A DNA stretch of 64,000 bases from Segetibacter sp. 3557_3 (GTDB lineage: Bacteria > Bacteroidota > Bacteroidia > Chitinophagales > Chitinophagaceae). The notes under the pieces were generated by a model. The model had not been told where the DNA came from, did no database searches, and saw only the letters and a program-made list of their open reading frames with translations. The stretch's first letter is position 1; each line of letters opens with the position of its first letter. Positions 44,067 through 53,540 of the stretch are shown here, in pieces. The stretch spans positions 310,001-374,000 of the forward strand of contig NZ_SMSK01000004.1 in the NCBI RefSeq assembly GCF_004354985.1. The letters run 5' to 3'. The position numbers and the translations under genes are program-made.

Positions 44067-44981
44067 ATGTTATTAAGAAAGAACATTCCGATTCACTACA
44101 TCATCGGTAAAATAAAGGTTGAACTATTGACCATAACCATTTATGCACTCGCCATTGCTGCGTTGTATGAATATTTCAACCTTTCGCGTATTGTATTGCC
44201 TTTGTCTGTGCCGATGATTATGGGTACCGTAATCTCGCTTCTGCTGGCATTCAGATCAAACCAGGCTTACGACCGCTGGTGGGAGGCGCGAACCGTATGG
44301 GGAGCTATCGTAAACGACAGCCGCACACTGGCCAGACAAATTAAAACGCTGAGCAAAGAAGCGTACCAGGGCGATGACCTGTTCTTTTTTAAACAACGTT
44401 TTATCAAAAGGCAGATCGCCTGGTGTTACAGCTTATGCAAAACGCTTCGCAACCAAAATGCTGAAGAAGGCCTTGACCGGTTGCTGGCAAAAAGAGATAC
44501 TCAGCATATATCAAACTACAGCAATATTCCTATGGCTTTGCTCGAGTCGCATGGACATGATATCCAGCAGGCGCTTGAAAATGGCTGGGTGAACGAATAC
44601 CAGCAGGTGGAGATCGACAAAACACTTACCCGGCTCTGTGATGCGATGGGAAAATGTGAAAGAATTAAAAACACCATATTCCCCGCAACCTATGGCTTAT
44701 ACATTCACTTTTCGCTGATATTCTTTTTTACGCTGTTACCCTTTGCGTTAATAGAAGTTTTTGGTGTCCTGCTTTTTATTCCTGCACTCGTGGCAATAGC
44801 TACAGTTTTTTTCCTGATCGAAAAGATGGCCATCCATTTACAGGATCCGTTTGAGAACAAACCAACGGATACGCCTATGACCGCAATCTGTGCAACAATT
44901 GAAAGGGACCTTAAGCAGGTGATAAATGAAACTGCCCAGTCTGCAGTTCCAAAAAACAAAAAAGAATTCTACCTGCTTTAG
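44067..44981 (+). CDS. Bestrophin-family (UPF0187) anion channel
   Basis: 304 residues with helices near 23-36, 45-62, 208-232 and 235-255 and the family hallmark FRSNQAYDRWWEARTVWG (about 66-83). Prokaryotic bestrophins form pentameric ion channels in the inner membrane. The helix-rich cytosolic segment and the tail (MTAICATIERDLKQVINE) fit the family. It follows the UspA-like gene closely and ends at a strong terminator. Confidence 0.92.
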   Translation: MLLRKNIPIHYIIGKIKVELLTITIYALAIAALYEYFNLSRIVLPLSVPMIMGTVISLLLAFRSNQAYDRWWEARTVWGAIVNDSRTLARQIKTLSKEAYQGDDLFFFKQRFIKRQIAWCYSLCKTLRNQNAEEGLDRLLAKRDTQHISNYSNIPMALLESHGHDIQQALENGWVNEYQQVEIDKTLTRLCDAMGKCERIKNTIFPATYGLYIHFSLIFFFTLLPFALIEVFGVLLFIPALVAIATVFFLIEKMAIHLQDPFENKPTDTPMTAICATIERDLKQVINETAQSAVPKNKKEFYLL

Positions 44982-45091
44982 GATTAAAGGAATGCGCATA
45001 ATGCAGGTCCAAAAAAGGTCAGCCCTGTACAGAGACATTTTCAAGATTAATGTTGTTACAAGCGCTAATCAAAGCGCCTGTAATCACCGGC

Positions 45092-45137
45092 ATCCTCAGC
45101 AATCCCGTTGTTAAACGGGTTGCTGGGGATTTTTTTT
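45092..45137 (+). terminator. Intrinsic terminator after the bestrophin gene
   Basis: A long near-perfect stem pairs ATCCTCAGCAATCCCGTT (45092-45109) with AACGGGTTGCTGGGGAT (45114-45130), one wobble pair and one bulge, followed by a T-run (45130-45137). It directly precedes the hairpin array. Confidence 0.9.
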
Positions 45138-45146
45138 GATTGCCGA

Positions 45147-45604
45147 TGCAGGTGTTGTCACCTGCAGCCACCACCCGGCGCCGTTGCAGGTGTTGTCACC
45201 TGCATCACCACGTGTCGTCATGCGCCGTTGCAGGTGTTGTCACCTGCAATCCACCCGCCCATGCTGGTGTTGTCACCCGCCGTTGCAGGTGTTGTCACCT
45301 GCATCACCACGTGTCGTCATGCGCCGTTGCAGGTGTTGTCACCTGCAATCCACTAGCCCATACAGGTGTTGTCACTCGCCGTTGCAGGTGTTGTCACCTG
45401 CAACACCACTAGCCCATGTAGGTGTCGTCATGCGCCGTTGCAGGTGTTGTCACCTGCAATCCACTAGCCCATGTAGGTGTCGTCATGCGCCGTTGCAGGT
45501 GTTGTCACCTGCAATCCACTAGCCCATGTAGGTGTCGTCATGCGCCGTTGCAGGTGTTGTCACCTGCAACCATCCTTTGCCACTTGCAGGTGTTGTCCCC
45601 TGTA
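45147..45604. repeat. Tandem array of TGCAGGTG-TTGT-CACCTGCA hairpins
   Basis: Nine exact copies of the 20-base palindrome TGCAGGTGTTGTCACCTGCA start at 45147, 45185, 45229, 45284, 45328, 45383, 45439, 45494 and 45549; a diverged tenth is at 45585. Spacing is mostly 55 or 44 bases. Degenerate half-copies (GTAGGTGTCGTCATGCG, TACAGGTGTTGTCACTCG) lie between many of them, so the higher unit is palindrome plus degenerate palindrome. Each copy can fold into an 8-9 bp stem with a TTGT loop. Linkers are conserved rather than unique, so it is not a CRISPR. All reading frames through it are repeat artefacts. Confidence 0.9.
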
Positions 45605-45688
45605 CCTGGGTTTAGAATCCCAATCATTATACACCTAAGGAAATCGGGTTCAACCATACTTTATCCGGTTCATTAAATTTACCCGTTA

Positions 45689-45696
45689 TACTTTTG
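45689..45696 (+). promoter_or_regulatory. TACTTTTG -7 box of the GH105-like gene
   Basis: A perfect match to the Bacteroidota TANNTTTG consensus, 89 bases upstream of the ATG at 45785. No clean TTTG -33 box is seen at the usual distance. Confidence 0.4.
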
Positions 45697-45784
45697 AAGT
45701 TGTCCGCCGATTACCTTGTTTCAGCACTGCCAAGCTTTGTTGATTGCGGAAGTCTTTTTGATACATAACCGAAATAAATTACTA

Positions 45785-46936
45785 ATGACCAGGAGACACC
45801 ATTTCACATTATTTATGCTTGCAGTTGTCCTACTGCTTTCCGCGTGTAGTAGCCGAAGGCTGACCAAAGCACCTATTCAAACTTCAAAAGCTGAAGTGCT
45901 GCAAATAATCGATAAAGTAAATGGTTACTGGCAAACAAACAATCCTCCAACTGCACGAGCGTTTTGGGACGTGGCGGCATATCACACCGGCAATATGGAA
46001 GCTTATGCAGTTACAAAGAATCCGGTATACAAACAGTATTCAGAAGCATGGGCGGAACACAACCGGTGGATGGGCGCAAAATCGACCAACAAAGCGGAGT
46101 GGAAATATACTTATGGAGAAAAGGATGACTACGTGCTTTTCGGCGATTGGCAGATTTGCTTTCAAACTTATGTTGACCTATATAACCTGGACAAGTACGA
46201 CAAGAAAATAGCACGGGCACGGGAGGTAATGGAATACCAGATGAGCACCGACAGGAATGATTACTGGTGGTGGGCGGATGGACTTTATATGGTGATGCCC
46301 TTAATGACCAAGCTCTACAAAGCCACGGGTAATGCTCAGTACCTTGAAAAGTTGCACCAATATTTTCAATATGCAAACAGCATTATGTACGATGGTGAAA
46401 CGCAGTTGTATTACCGGGATGCCAAATATGTTTATCCCAAACACAAAAGTGCAAATGGCAAGAAAGATTTTTGGGCGAGGGGAGATGGCTGGGTTTTCGC
46501 TGGCTTGGCGAAGGTGTTAAAGGACCTGCCAACAAATGATCCCCACAGGAACGAATACATTGCCAAATACCAGGGGATGGCAAAGGCAATCAAAAATTCG
46601 CAGCAGGCAGCGGGCTACTGGACAAGAAGTATGCTTGATCCGCAACATGCACCCGGACCCGAAACTAGTGGCACCGCTTTCTTTACCTACGGCATGTTAT
46701 GGGGCATAAACAATGGGTACCTGGATCGGAAAGAATACCTGCCTGTTGCGGCAAAGGGCTGGAACTATCTTACGAAAACCGCCCTTCAGCCAGGTGGTAA
46801 AATCGGGTACGTGCAGCCGATAGGAGAGCGGGCAATACCTGGCCAGGTGGTAGATGTAAACGCTACGGCAAATTTTGGTGTTGGTGCTTTTTTGCTTGCT
46901 GCATGCGAGATGTACCGGTACCTTGATAAACCCTAA
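45785..46936 (+). CDS. GH105/GH88-like unsaturated uronyl hydrolase lipoprotein
   Basis: 383 residues from the ATG at 45785; the longer upstream frame adds 23 residues before the signal. Lipoprotein signal MLAVVLLLSACSS. The alpha/alpha-barrel pattern with WAEHNRWMGAK, VLFGDWQICFQTYVDLY, the acidic aromatic stretch DYWWWADGLYMVMPLM, FWARGDGWVFAGLAKVL and PETSGTAFFTYGMLWGI matches GH105 rhamnogalacturonyl hydrolases. It would remove unsaturated galacturonic acid from lyase-made pectin fragments. It stands alone, distant from the lyase-GH88 cluster. Confidence 0.88.
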   Translation: MTRRHHFTLFMLAVVLLLSACSSRRLTKAPIQTSKAEVLQIIDKVNGYWQTNNPPTARAFWDVAAYHTGNMEAYAVTKNPVYKQYSEAWAEHNRWMGAKSTNKAEWKYTYGEKDDYVLFGDWQICFQTYVDLYNLDKYDKKIARAREVMEYQMSTDRNDYWWWADGLYMVMPLMTKLYKATGNAQYLEKLHQYFQYANSIMYDGETQLYYRDAKYVYPKHKSANGKKDFWARGDGWVFAGLAKVLKDLPTNDPHRNEYIAKYQGMAKAIKNSQQAAGYWTRSMLDPQHAPGPETSGTAFFTYGMLWGINNGYLDRKEYLPVAAKGWNYLTKTALQPGGKIGYVQPIGERAIPGQVVDVNATANFGVGAFLLAACEMYRYLDKP

Positions 46937-47050
46937 TCAATGTTGATCTTCGGAAGCCGGTTTAAGGGAATGAACTAAAGCCATTTACTGTAAATGCTTA
47001 TACTAATCTAATGATACTGGTATAACGGTACACGATAGAATGGTCTCACG

Positions 47051-47935
47051 TTACCGGTCCTTGAATAGAATAATTACAATAGAACCTGCAATCATAATTG
47101 CAGCACCGATCAATTTTTTATATACTTCCTGCTCGTTAAAGATTTTGTACCCCAGGATTACGCTTACAATGGTCGACAACTGGAAAAGCGACAATGCATA
47201 CCCAACTTCCAGTTGTTTAAAAACATAGTTGGTTGTGAATTGCATGGTTCCAATGCATAATCCTAACAGGAGATATTTCTGTAAGTTGCTGGCTGCACCT
47301 TGGAATGGATTGGGAAGCTTCACCCGGTATACTTTCATGAGCAACCATGAAAAGAGGGCGCCGAAAAAACACCAGCTGATGAATGCGGCGGTTGGCGTAG
47401 AAGCAAGGATAACTTTTTTGATGAATACGGCTTCGACAGCGGTTAGTATCATTGCCCAAACACGATACTGTATTTCCGTTTTTCGAAACAGCCTGAACGT
47501 AAACTTATCTTCAGTCGCATCAAAAATATAATAACTGCCGTAGATGATTATGGCAACACCCAATAAACCCCATGCGTTTGGTATTTCGCCAAGCAGTAGA
47601 ACTCCCATCAGCATGCCCACCACCGACTTGTAGGAATTTATTGGTCCAAGTACGGAAAGCTCACCTTGCTGTAATGCTTTCACAAGAAAGCCGTTCCCCA
47701 CCGCACCCGCGATTCCGCCAAGGATAGCGTAGATCCAAAAGTCATCGTTTAATGTCGACCATGTTATGCGAACTACCAGCGCCAGGCAGGCGATCGACAA
47801 TATCAGGTAGGTAGTAAGATTGACCAACAGGGGGTGATTGCCGTTGGCCGTGAGTTGTTTTTGAAATACATTTCCAAACGGGTTGGCAATAATTCTTGCA
47901 GCTACAGCTGCTGCGGTAAGTAAGGTTTCAATCAA
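47051..47935 (-). CDS. EamA/DMT-family inner-membrane transporter
   Basis: 294 residues with about ten hydrophobic helices arranged as two five-helix repeats (first AVAARIIANPFGNVFQKQL, then ALQQGELSVLGPINSYKSVVGMLMGVLLLGE; second repeat with QLEVGYALSLFQLSTIVSVILGYKIFNEQEVYKKLIGAAIMIAGSIVI). These are the 10-TMS drug/metabolite transporter marks, including the conserved xGE before a helix at the repeat ends. Substrate unknown. It is monocistronic, convergent with the GH105-like gene. Confidence 0.85.
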   Translation of the reverse strand: MIETLLTAAAVAARIIANPFGNVFQKQLTANGNHPLLVNLTTYLILSIACLALVVRITWSTLNDDFWIYAILGGIAGAVGNGFLVKALQQGELSVLGPINSYKSVVGMLMGVLLLGEIPNAWGLLGVAIIIYGSYYIFDATEDKFTFRLFRKTEIQYRVWAMILTAVEAVFIKKVILASTPTAAFISWCFFGALFSWLLMKVYRVKLPNPFQGAASNLQKYLLLGLCIGTMQFTTNYVFKQLEVGYALSLFQLSTIVSVILGYKIFNEQEVYKKLIGAAIMIAGSIVIILFKDR

Positions 47936-48390
47936 CTGTATCTATCTAGGTTTGCCAAATGTACCATCAATTGTCGAGCGTAGGTCACGGACTCATTTGA
48001 ACCTTCGTCAGAGAACGATAGCATACCCATGTTGTGGAAATGGTCTTCCGGATGAGTTGAGCAGGCAATTGCGCCCGGCTTATATGGGAGGGGTATCTTA
48101 AATGAACCCTCATGAAAGTGTTAACAATACGCCGACAGGCAACCACGGCTGGGGCAAGTATTGCCGAATGAAAAACGGCTATGGGGAGGATGTATAGTTG
48201 GTAAAGCAGGTCGTGTGAGTCCCGTGGGACAAAGTAATGGCAGTGAAAGCCCTTGCAATAATGCTAACGTACAACACGCAGTGCCATTGAGTATTACGGA
48301 TTATTCTATTTGATAATGTAGGTATTACGGAGCGCTAAAAACCGGTCACCTTAGTGATGCGCCCTCCGCGGATCTCATGTTTGGCAGGCA
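47936..48390. other. Intergenic stretch without a supported gene
   Basis: About 455 bases between the transporter start and the end of the small acidic gene. I see no coding frame, strong hairpin or RNA gene. Confidence 0.45.
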
Positions 48391-48684
48391 TTAACCCAAT
48401 ACGTCGTACGGATTTGGAAGACTTCTTTTTTCATCCTTCTGATCGTCTTCTTCTATGCTGGGTTCATTTGGTATAGCTGGTACAAGGGTTGTATGGTCAA
48501 CCTCATAAAGGTTTTCCTCATCAACCTGCACGGGCTCAGCTTCTTCGATGGTGGCGTTCCTGATCTCTTCGTCAGTTGTAACATGGTTTTCATCAGCCAG
48601 GTGTCGATGCGCCAGGTTACTGATGGTTTCAGACCCGTTGCTGTTAACCCCAGTTTCAGGAACCGGCTTATTTGTTTCAGGCAT
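48391..48684 (-). CDS. Small acidic hypothetical protein (97 aa)
   Basis: From the ATG at 48684 (MPETNKPVPETGVNSNGSE) the protein is very acidic and probably disordered (NATIEEAEPVQVDEENLYEVD; PSIEEDDQKDEKRSLPNPYDVLG). An upstream start would add 24 residues of unlikely composition. No domain or signal peptide. It resembles short acidic Bacteroidota proteins of unknown role. Monocistronic. Confidence 0.55.
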   Translation of the reverse strand: MPETNKPVPETGVNSNGSETISNLAHRHLADENHVTTDEEIRNATIEEAEPVQVDEENLYEVDHTTLVPAIPNEPSIEEDDQKDEKRSLPNPYDVLG

Positions 48685-48931
48685 TGCGCAATTTTTAGAT
48701 GATGAATGTATTACCAAATCTAAGCAAAAGGCATGGCAACTCGGGCTATGTAACAATTACTTAATACAAGCATATCGCAAGTTAGTTTAGTGGGTGCTGG
48801 TTCGCTAACCTGCATGGTTCTTTTAAGTGTACATATGGCCGGCAAATATACCGGACAAAACCAGCCCTGTCCATACTGCCTGCCCGTTGCATCTTTCTAA
48901 GACGTTTTGTACATTGGTTGACAAAAACGTC

Positions 48932-49591
48932 ATGAAAAAACTACTAATTGTGCTTTGCGCCGCTACAGTTTTATTTGGGTGTAACGGCGAAGATGAGAAC
49001 ACCACAGCAAACGGCGGATCAAAAGCAGAAACACATACGGCCGGGGCGACCGCGACGGCAGATGAATGGGTTCCGGTTGATTCGGCAACAGCTATGCGGA
49101 CAATGATGGAGGTTGGCACACCAGGCGAACAGCATGCTATGCTCGCCAAAGGCGATGGCAAGTGGAACGCTCAAATGATGATGTGGATGTCGCCGGAAGC
49201 ACCACCTATGACATCAACTAGTACGGTTGTTAATAAGATGATTTATGGTGGACGATACCAGCAAACATCGTTTAAAGGAGATATGATGGGAATGCCATTT
49301 GAAGGAACGAGCACGACAGGTTATGACAAAGCAAAAAAGGTGTATTTTACTACCTGGATGGACAATATGAGTACGGCCATGATGAATATGGAAGGTACCT
49401 GGGATGAAGCATCAAAGACAATCAACTTCAAGGGTAAAATGCTTTGTCCGGCAAACGGTAAAGAATGTGAAATGCGCGAGGTGTACAGGATTGTGGACGA
49501 TAACACGCATATGATGGAGATGTATGGTCCGGACATGCAAACAGGCAAAGAATACAAAAACATGGAAATCAAATTTACCAGGAACAAATAA
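48932..49591 (+). CDS. DUF1579-family lipoprotein
   Basis: 219 residues from the ATG at 48932 (MKKLLIVLCAATVLFGCNG, lipidated Cys17), followed by a Ser/Thr/Ala-rich linker. The remaining domain is the beta-barrel-like DUF1579 pattern: TGYDKAKKVYFTTWMDNMSTAMMNMEGTWDEASKTINFKGKM and EMREVYRIVDDNTHMMEMYGPD. Methionine is unusually frequent in both MMMW and MMNME clusters. Function unknown; members are often predicted lipid- or small-ligand-binding. Monocistronic with its own terminator. Confidence 0.82.
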   Translation: MKKLLIVLCAATVLFGCNGEDENTTANGGSKAETHTAGATATADEWVPVDSATAMRTMMEVGTPGEQHAMLAKGDGKWNAQMMMWMSPEAPPMTSTSTVVNKMIYGGRYQQTSFKGDMMGMPFEGTSTTGYDKAKKVYFTTWMDNMSTAMMNMEGTWDEASKTINFKGKMLCPANGKECEMREVYRIVDDNTHMMEMYGPDMQTGKEYKNMEIKFTRNK

Positions 49592-49610
49592 CTGCTCATG
49601 TGATTTTTGG

Positions 49611-49641
49611 AAGGTCGTCTCTTGTTAGGCGGCCTTTTTGA
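49611..49641 (+). terminator. Terminator of the DUF1579 gene
   Basis: AAGGTCGTCT (49611-49620) pairs with AGGCGGCCTT (49627-49636) including two G-T wobbles, and is followed by TTTTG. It lies 20 bases after the stop. Confidence 0.75.
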
Positions 49642-50197
49642 TTCGGCTTATGGTGCGGCCATGTTGTATAAGCTCTGCCCAAGTGCTGGCGGCACTCGGT
49701 TCAACTAAACCAAATTGCTGTTGGGTCAATTGGGGAGCAAGGGTGAATTTGTCAAACACGCTGACTTGTAAATTCAGGGGAAAGGTATACAACCTATGAA
49801 CACGACATAACTGCGGACACAGTTGAACCCCTTGTTGCCGTTGAAAGGAGCGTCGCCCGTCCGAGTGGCGCAGCCGGGCTCCATCTGTGGTCTTCCGCCG
49901 GTACCATAAAAAGCCTTACTACTATCGGCACATTGCTGCGCAAGGTATAGCAGTACGTGCCGTTCGCGTTGTCTGAGCCTGCATGTTTAACCACCTCCAT
50001 GAAGCATAACATTGAATTAATATCAGCGGAAGGCAGTATATTTCATTTCGTTTATTTTCGTGCCCGCTTGTAAAATGCATTGTGTAATGCAGTTCCGCGA
50101 AAACCATGACTGGTATCACTGCAAACGAGATTAACGTGTTCAGGCATTGTACAAACGATCATATTACCCAGTCGTCACCCTCAATTAATTTACCGGT
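49642..50197. other. Intergenic stretch upstream of the propeller-phosphoesterase gene
   Basis: About 550 bases, no gene seen. Holds the second copy of the GC-rich element (49830-49892) and a TAATTTAC box at 50186-50193, five bases before the next start codon. Confidence 0.45.
49833..49890. repeat. Second copy of the dispersed GC-rich element
   Basis: The run TTGCCGTTGAAAGGAGCGTC followed by GCCCGT and TGGCGCAGCCGGG corresponds to the run at 27985-28035, with small indels. Both are intergenic; the mechanism of spread is unknown. Confidence 0.5.
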
Positions 50198-52675
50198 ATG
50201 AAACCAGTTGGTATCGCTATAGGTTTGTTATTTTCCGCGCTGCAATTGTGCGCCCAGAAACCTTCGTTGGAGAAGAGTCTTGAAAACAAAAGGGTAAAGC
50301 TGCCGAATGGGTGGCACCTGTCGCCGGCGGGTCGTTCTTTTCCACTTGGTGATCTGCCGCTGAACATTGCTGTTTCTTCATCAAAAAAATATATGGCCGT
50401 TACCAACAACGGGCAAAGCATACAAAGCCTTCAGCTCATTGATCCGCGGACGGAAAAGGTACTTCATAATGTGATTATTCCAAAGTCGTGGTATGGCTTA
50501 AAATTTAGCAGCGACGAGCGTATTCTTTATGCTTCGGGCGGAAACGACAACTGGATACTTCAATATGCCATTGTAAATAACCAGCTTCAGCTAAGGGATA
50601 CGATAAAACTTGGAAAACCCTGGCCAGAAAAAATTTCTCCGGCCGGTATCGAGATTGATGATGCGCGCAAGGTGATGTACGTGGTTACAAAAGAGAACAA
50701 TGCTTTGTACGTTGTGAACATGGCAGAAAAGCAGGTTAGCCAAACGCTGGACCTGGGCAATGAAGCATATGCCTGCCTGCTGTCTCCCGACAAAAGTGAA
50801 TTATACATTTCGTCATGGGGAGGCGATAAGGTGTTGGTTTTCGATACCAAACAAAACAAGATTACCGCTGCGGTGCCCGTGGGTGATAATCCAAATGAGC
50901 TTTTACTGAATGCAAAGGGTAATATCCTTTACGTCGCCAATGCCAATGACAATAGTGTTTCGGTGATTGACATTAAAGCCCGCAAAGTACTGGAAGTACT
51001 CAACGCGGCTTTATATCCGGATGCCCCGGAAGGATCAAGTTCAAACGGGCTGGCGTTATCCGCTGATGGTAAGTCGCTGTATGTAGCCAATGCGAATAAC
51101 AACTGCCTCGCCGTGTTTGATGTAGAAACCGCAGGTAAGAGCCGGTCAAAAGGTTTTATACCGGTAGGTTGGTACCCCACAAACATCAAGGTGATCGGAA
51201 GGAAGATCTTTGTTTCAAACGGAAAAGGATTTTCTTCTTTTCCAAACCCTGATGGGCCAAACCCCATTAAGGCGCAACAAACTGTAGTGCGTCACCTTGG
51301 AGACACATCGGCGATGGTACGTCCCGGTTATATTGGTGGATTGATGAAGGGTACCATGTCGGTGATTGATCAACCAACTGACGCGAGCCTGGCGATCTAT
51401 TCAAAGACCGTTTACAAAAACACACCTTATTCCAAAGCGGGCGAGTTAAATGCAGTGGGTGATAAAGGCAACCCGATCCCGATGAAGGTAGGGGATAAGT
51501 CGCCCATCAAATACGTTTTTTACATCATCAAAGAAAACCGGACCTACGACCAGGTGCTTGGTGATATGCCGGAAGGCAATGGCGATACCAGCATCGTTTT
51601 ATTTGGCGAACGCATCACCCCCAACCAGCATAAGCTTGCCCGACAGTTTGTATTGCTGGATAATTTTTATGCCGATGGCGAGGTGAGTGCCGACGGACAC
51701 AACTGGAGCACCTCAGCACATGCTACTGACTTCCTCGAAAAAAACTGGGTCACCAGTTATGGCGGCCGTGGGGGTACCTACCCTGGTGAAGGCCAGCGTG
51801 AAGTTGCAAATCCTAAACGGGGCTTTATATGGGATTATGCCAAACGCGCGGGCGTTACCTATCGTACTTATGGCGAATTTGCCGACGACGGCAAGGCCAA
51901 CATCCCGGCGCTTGAGGGGCATCTTTGCCCCTATTACCCGAGCTATAACCTGAGTGTGCGCGATACGGTACGCTACAACCGTTGGCAACGCGAATTCGAT
52001 TCCCTTGTGTCGGTGAACGCTGTTCCCAAATTAAATACCATTCGATTCAGCAACGATCATACGGAAGGTTTGAAAAAGGGTAGTCCCACCCCGTTTGCGC
52101 ATGTTGCAGATAATGACCTTGCTGTGGGCCTTTTTATGGAACACCTTTCGAAGAGCCCGATATGGAAAGAGAGCGCGGTGTTTATCGTTGAAGACGATGC
52201 ACAGAACGGCTCCGACCACGTAGATGCGCACCGTACCACTGCATATGTTGCAGGCCCGTTTGTAAAAAGGGGATTTGTCGACAAGACGATGTATTCAACC
52301 TCATCGATGTTGCGGACGATGGAACTGATCCTGGGATTGCCGCCCATGAGTCAATACGATGCTGCAGCGATGCCGATGTACAAAAGTTTTATGGCCACAC
52401 CGGATTATTCCGGCTTTACTGCCCTGCCCTCCAATATCGACCTGAACGAGAAGAATACTGCTACCAATGCAACGGCTCTGCTTAGCGACCAGATAGACCT
52501 GAGCAAAGAAGACCTTGTGCCCGATATGCTGTTTAGCCAAATCATCTGGAAAGCGGTTCGTGGCGAACACAGTGAAATGCCGGCCCCACGCCGAAGCGCA
52601 TTTGTAAAAACGGTTGACGACGAGGAGGAGGAAGAAGAAGAAAAGTCAAAAGTAAAAATTCAAAAGTCAAAATAG
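50198..52675 (+). CDS. Bifunctional YncE-like beta-propeller / alkaline-phosphatase-superfamily phosphoesterase
   Basis: 825 residues with signal peptide (MKPVGIAIGLLFSALQLCAQ). The N-terminal half is a seven-bladed propeller (about 50-345) with repeated YVANANDNSVSVIDIK-type strands. The C-terminal half is a phosphoesterase domain starting YVFYIIKENRTYDQVLGDMP (about 450), with metal-binding segments ADGEVSADGHNWSTSAHAT and VFIVEDDAQNGSDHVDAHRT. The fusion is a known secreted architecture. The last residues are a Glu run followed by KSKVKIQKSK, encoded by the first unit of the A-rich repeat field, so the tail is probably repeat-derived. Cell-surface or periplasmic location expected. Confidence 0.9.
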   Translation: MKPVGIAIGLLFSALQLCAQKPSLEKSLENKRVKLPNGWHLSPAGRSFPLGDLPLNIAVSSSKKYMAVTNNGQSIQSLQLIDPRTEKVLHNVIIPKSWYGLKFSSDERILYASGGNDNWILQYAIVNNQLQLRDTIKLGKPWPEKISPAGIEIDDARKVMYVVTKENNALYVVNMAEKQVSQTLDLGNEAYACLLSPDKSELYISSWGGDKVLVFDTKQNKITAAVPVGDNPNELLLNAKGNILYVANANDNSVSVIDIKARKVLEVLNAALYPDAPEGSSSNGLALSADGKSLYVANANNNCLAVFDVETAGKSRSKGFIPVGWYPTNIKVIGRKIFVSNGKGFSSFPNPDGPNPIKAQQTVVRHLGDTSAMVRPGYIGGLMKGTMSVIDQPTDASLAIYSKTVYKNTPYSKAGELNAVGDKGNPIPMKVGDKSPIKYVFYIIKENRTYDQVLGDMPEGNGDTSIVLFGERITPNQHKLARQFVLLDNFYADGEVSADGHNWSTSAHATDFLEKNWVTSYGGRGGTYPGEGQREVANPKRGFIWDYAKRAGVTYRTYGEFADDGKANIPALEGHLCPYYPSYNLSVRDTVRYNRWQREFDSLVSVNAVPKLNTIRFSNDHTEGLKKGSPTPFAHVADNDLAVGLFMEHLSKSPIWKESAVFIVEDDAQNGSDHVDAHRTTAYVAGPFVKRGFVDKTMYSTSSMLRTMELILGLPPMSQYDAAAMPMYKSFMATPDYSGFTALPSNIDLNEKNTATNATALLSDQIDLSKEDLVPDMLFSQIIWKAVRGEHSEMPAPRRSAFVKTVDDEEEEEEEKSKVKIQKSK

Positions 52676-53335
52676 CGTGGTGCGTGGATAGTGTTTGAGC
52701 GCTGGATAAAGTTCGCGATAAATGGAAAATGCATTCAATAATGTAAAATGCAAAATGCAAAATGTAAAACGGTGCAGTGCGCGAATAAAGTCAAAAGTCA
52801 AAATTCAAAATAGTTCCCGAGCGTGGAGGTATCCTGGGCAAATCAAAAATGCATTATCAATAATGTAAAATGCAAAATGTAAAATGTAAAAGGGTGCAGT
52901 GCGCGAAAAAAGTCAAAAGTAAGAATTCAAAATAGTTCCCGAGCGTGGATGGTGTTCTGGGCTAATGGTAATGCCTTCTCAATAATGCAAAATTAAAAAC
53001 GAAAGATGTAAAAGGGTGCATTGCGCGATATAATTCAAAAGTCAAAAGTAAAAATTCAAAATATGTTCCCGAGCGTGGAGGTGTCCTGGGCTAATCAAAA
53101 TGCATTTTCAATAATGCAAAATGTAAAAGGGTGCAGTGCGCGATTAAATTCAAAAGTCAAAAGTAAAAATTCAAAATAGTTTCCCGAGCGTGGAGGTATC
53201 CTGGGCTAATGAAAATGCATTATCAATAATGTAAAATGCAAAATGTAAAATGTAAAAGGCTGCAGTGCGCGATAAAGTCAAAACTCAAAAGTAAAAATTC
53301 AAAATAGTTTAAGTGAATGGTGTTACGAAAGCTGC
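52640..53335. repeat. A-rich tandem repeat array (units of about 115-130 bp)
   Basis: The unit has four parts: a GTTCCCGAGCGTGGAGG block with ATCCTGGGC, an ATGCATTATCAATAATG block, runs of TAAAATGCAAAATG, an AAGGGTGCAGTGCGCGA block, and the tail AAAGTCAAAAGTAAAAATTC. Block CCCGAGCGTGG starts near 52816, 52939, 53068 and 53182, with a diverged copy near 52675. The array begins inside the 3' end of the preceding gene. There are no open frames with domain support; it is non-coding. Confidence 0.9.
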
Positions 53336-53370
53336 AAACTGATTTCTGAGCAAAAACGCCACTTATCAAC
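53178..53370. repeat. Segmental duplication, first copy
   Basis: 193 bases from AGTTTCCCGAGCGTGG to AACGCCACTTATCAAC. It recurs almost unchanged at 53632-53825, including a unique segment (AGTTTAAGTGAATGGTGTTA and GCTGCAAACT) that is not in the other repeat units. Confidence 0.85.
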
Positions 53371-53540
53371 TTATCAACTTCTCCCCTCAATATCTCAATA
53401 CCCAATACCTCAATACCCGATCCCCACCAATCAACTCCCCCCAATACCTTAATACCTAATCCCAACCCATCAACTTCCCTGAATACCCCAATACCCAATA
53501 CCTCAATACCCTCCTCTGCGTAACCTCCGCTTCTCCCATT
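53360..53540. repeat. TTATCAACT and CAATACC repeat tract, first copy
   Basis: Short tandem words: TTATCAACTTATCAACTTC, then CAATACC runs with CCGATCCCCACCAATCAACTC and CCCAACCCATCAACTTC. Same vocabulary as the tracts at 10.0 and 36.7 kb. Confidence 0.85.

Noticed and set aside
45147-45604. CRISPR array
   Set aside because: Linkers between the palindromes are conserved and contain degenerate copies; there are no unique spacers and no cas genes nearby.
45108-45676. Several open reading frames rich in Cys, His and Arg
   Set aside because: They are translations of the hairpin array in different frames (periodic CHL and RCRCC patterns), with no start context or domain.
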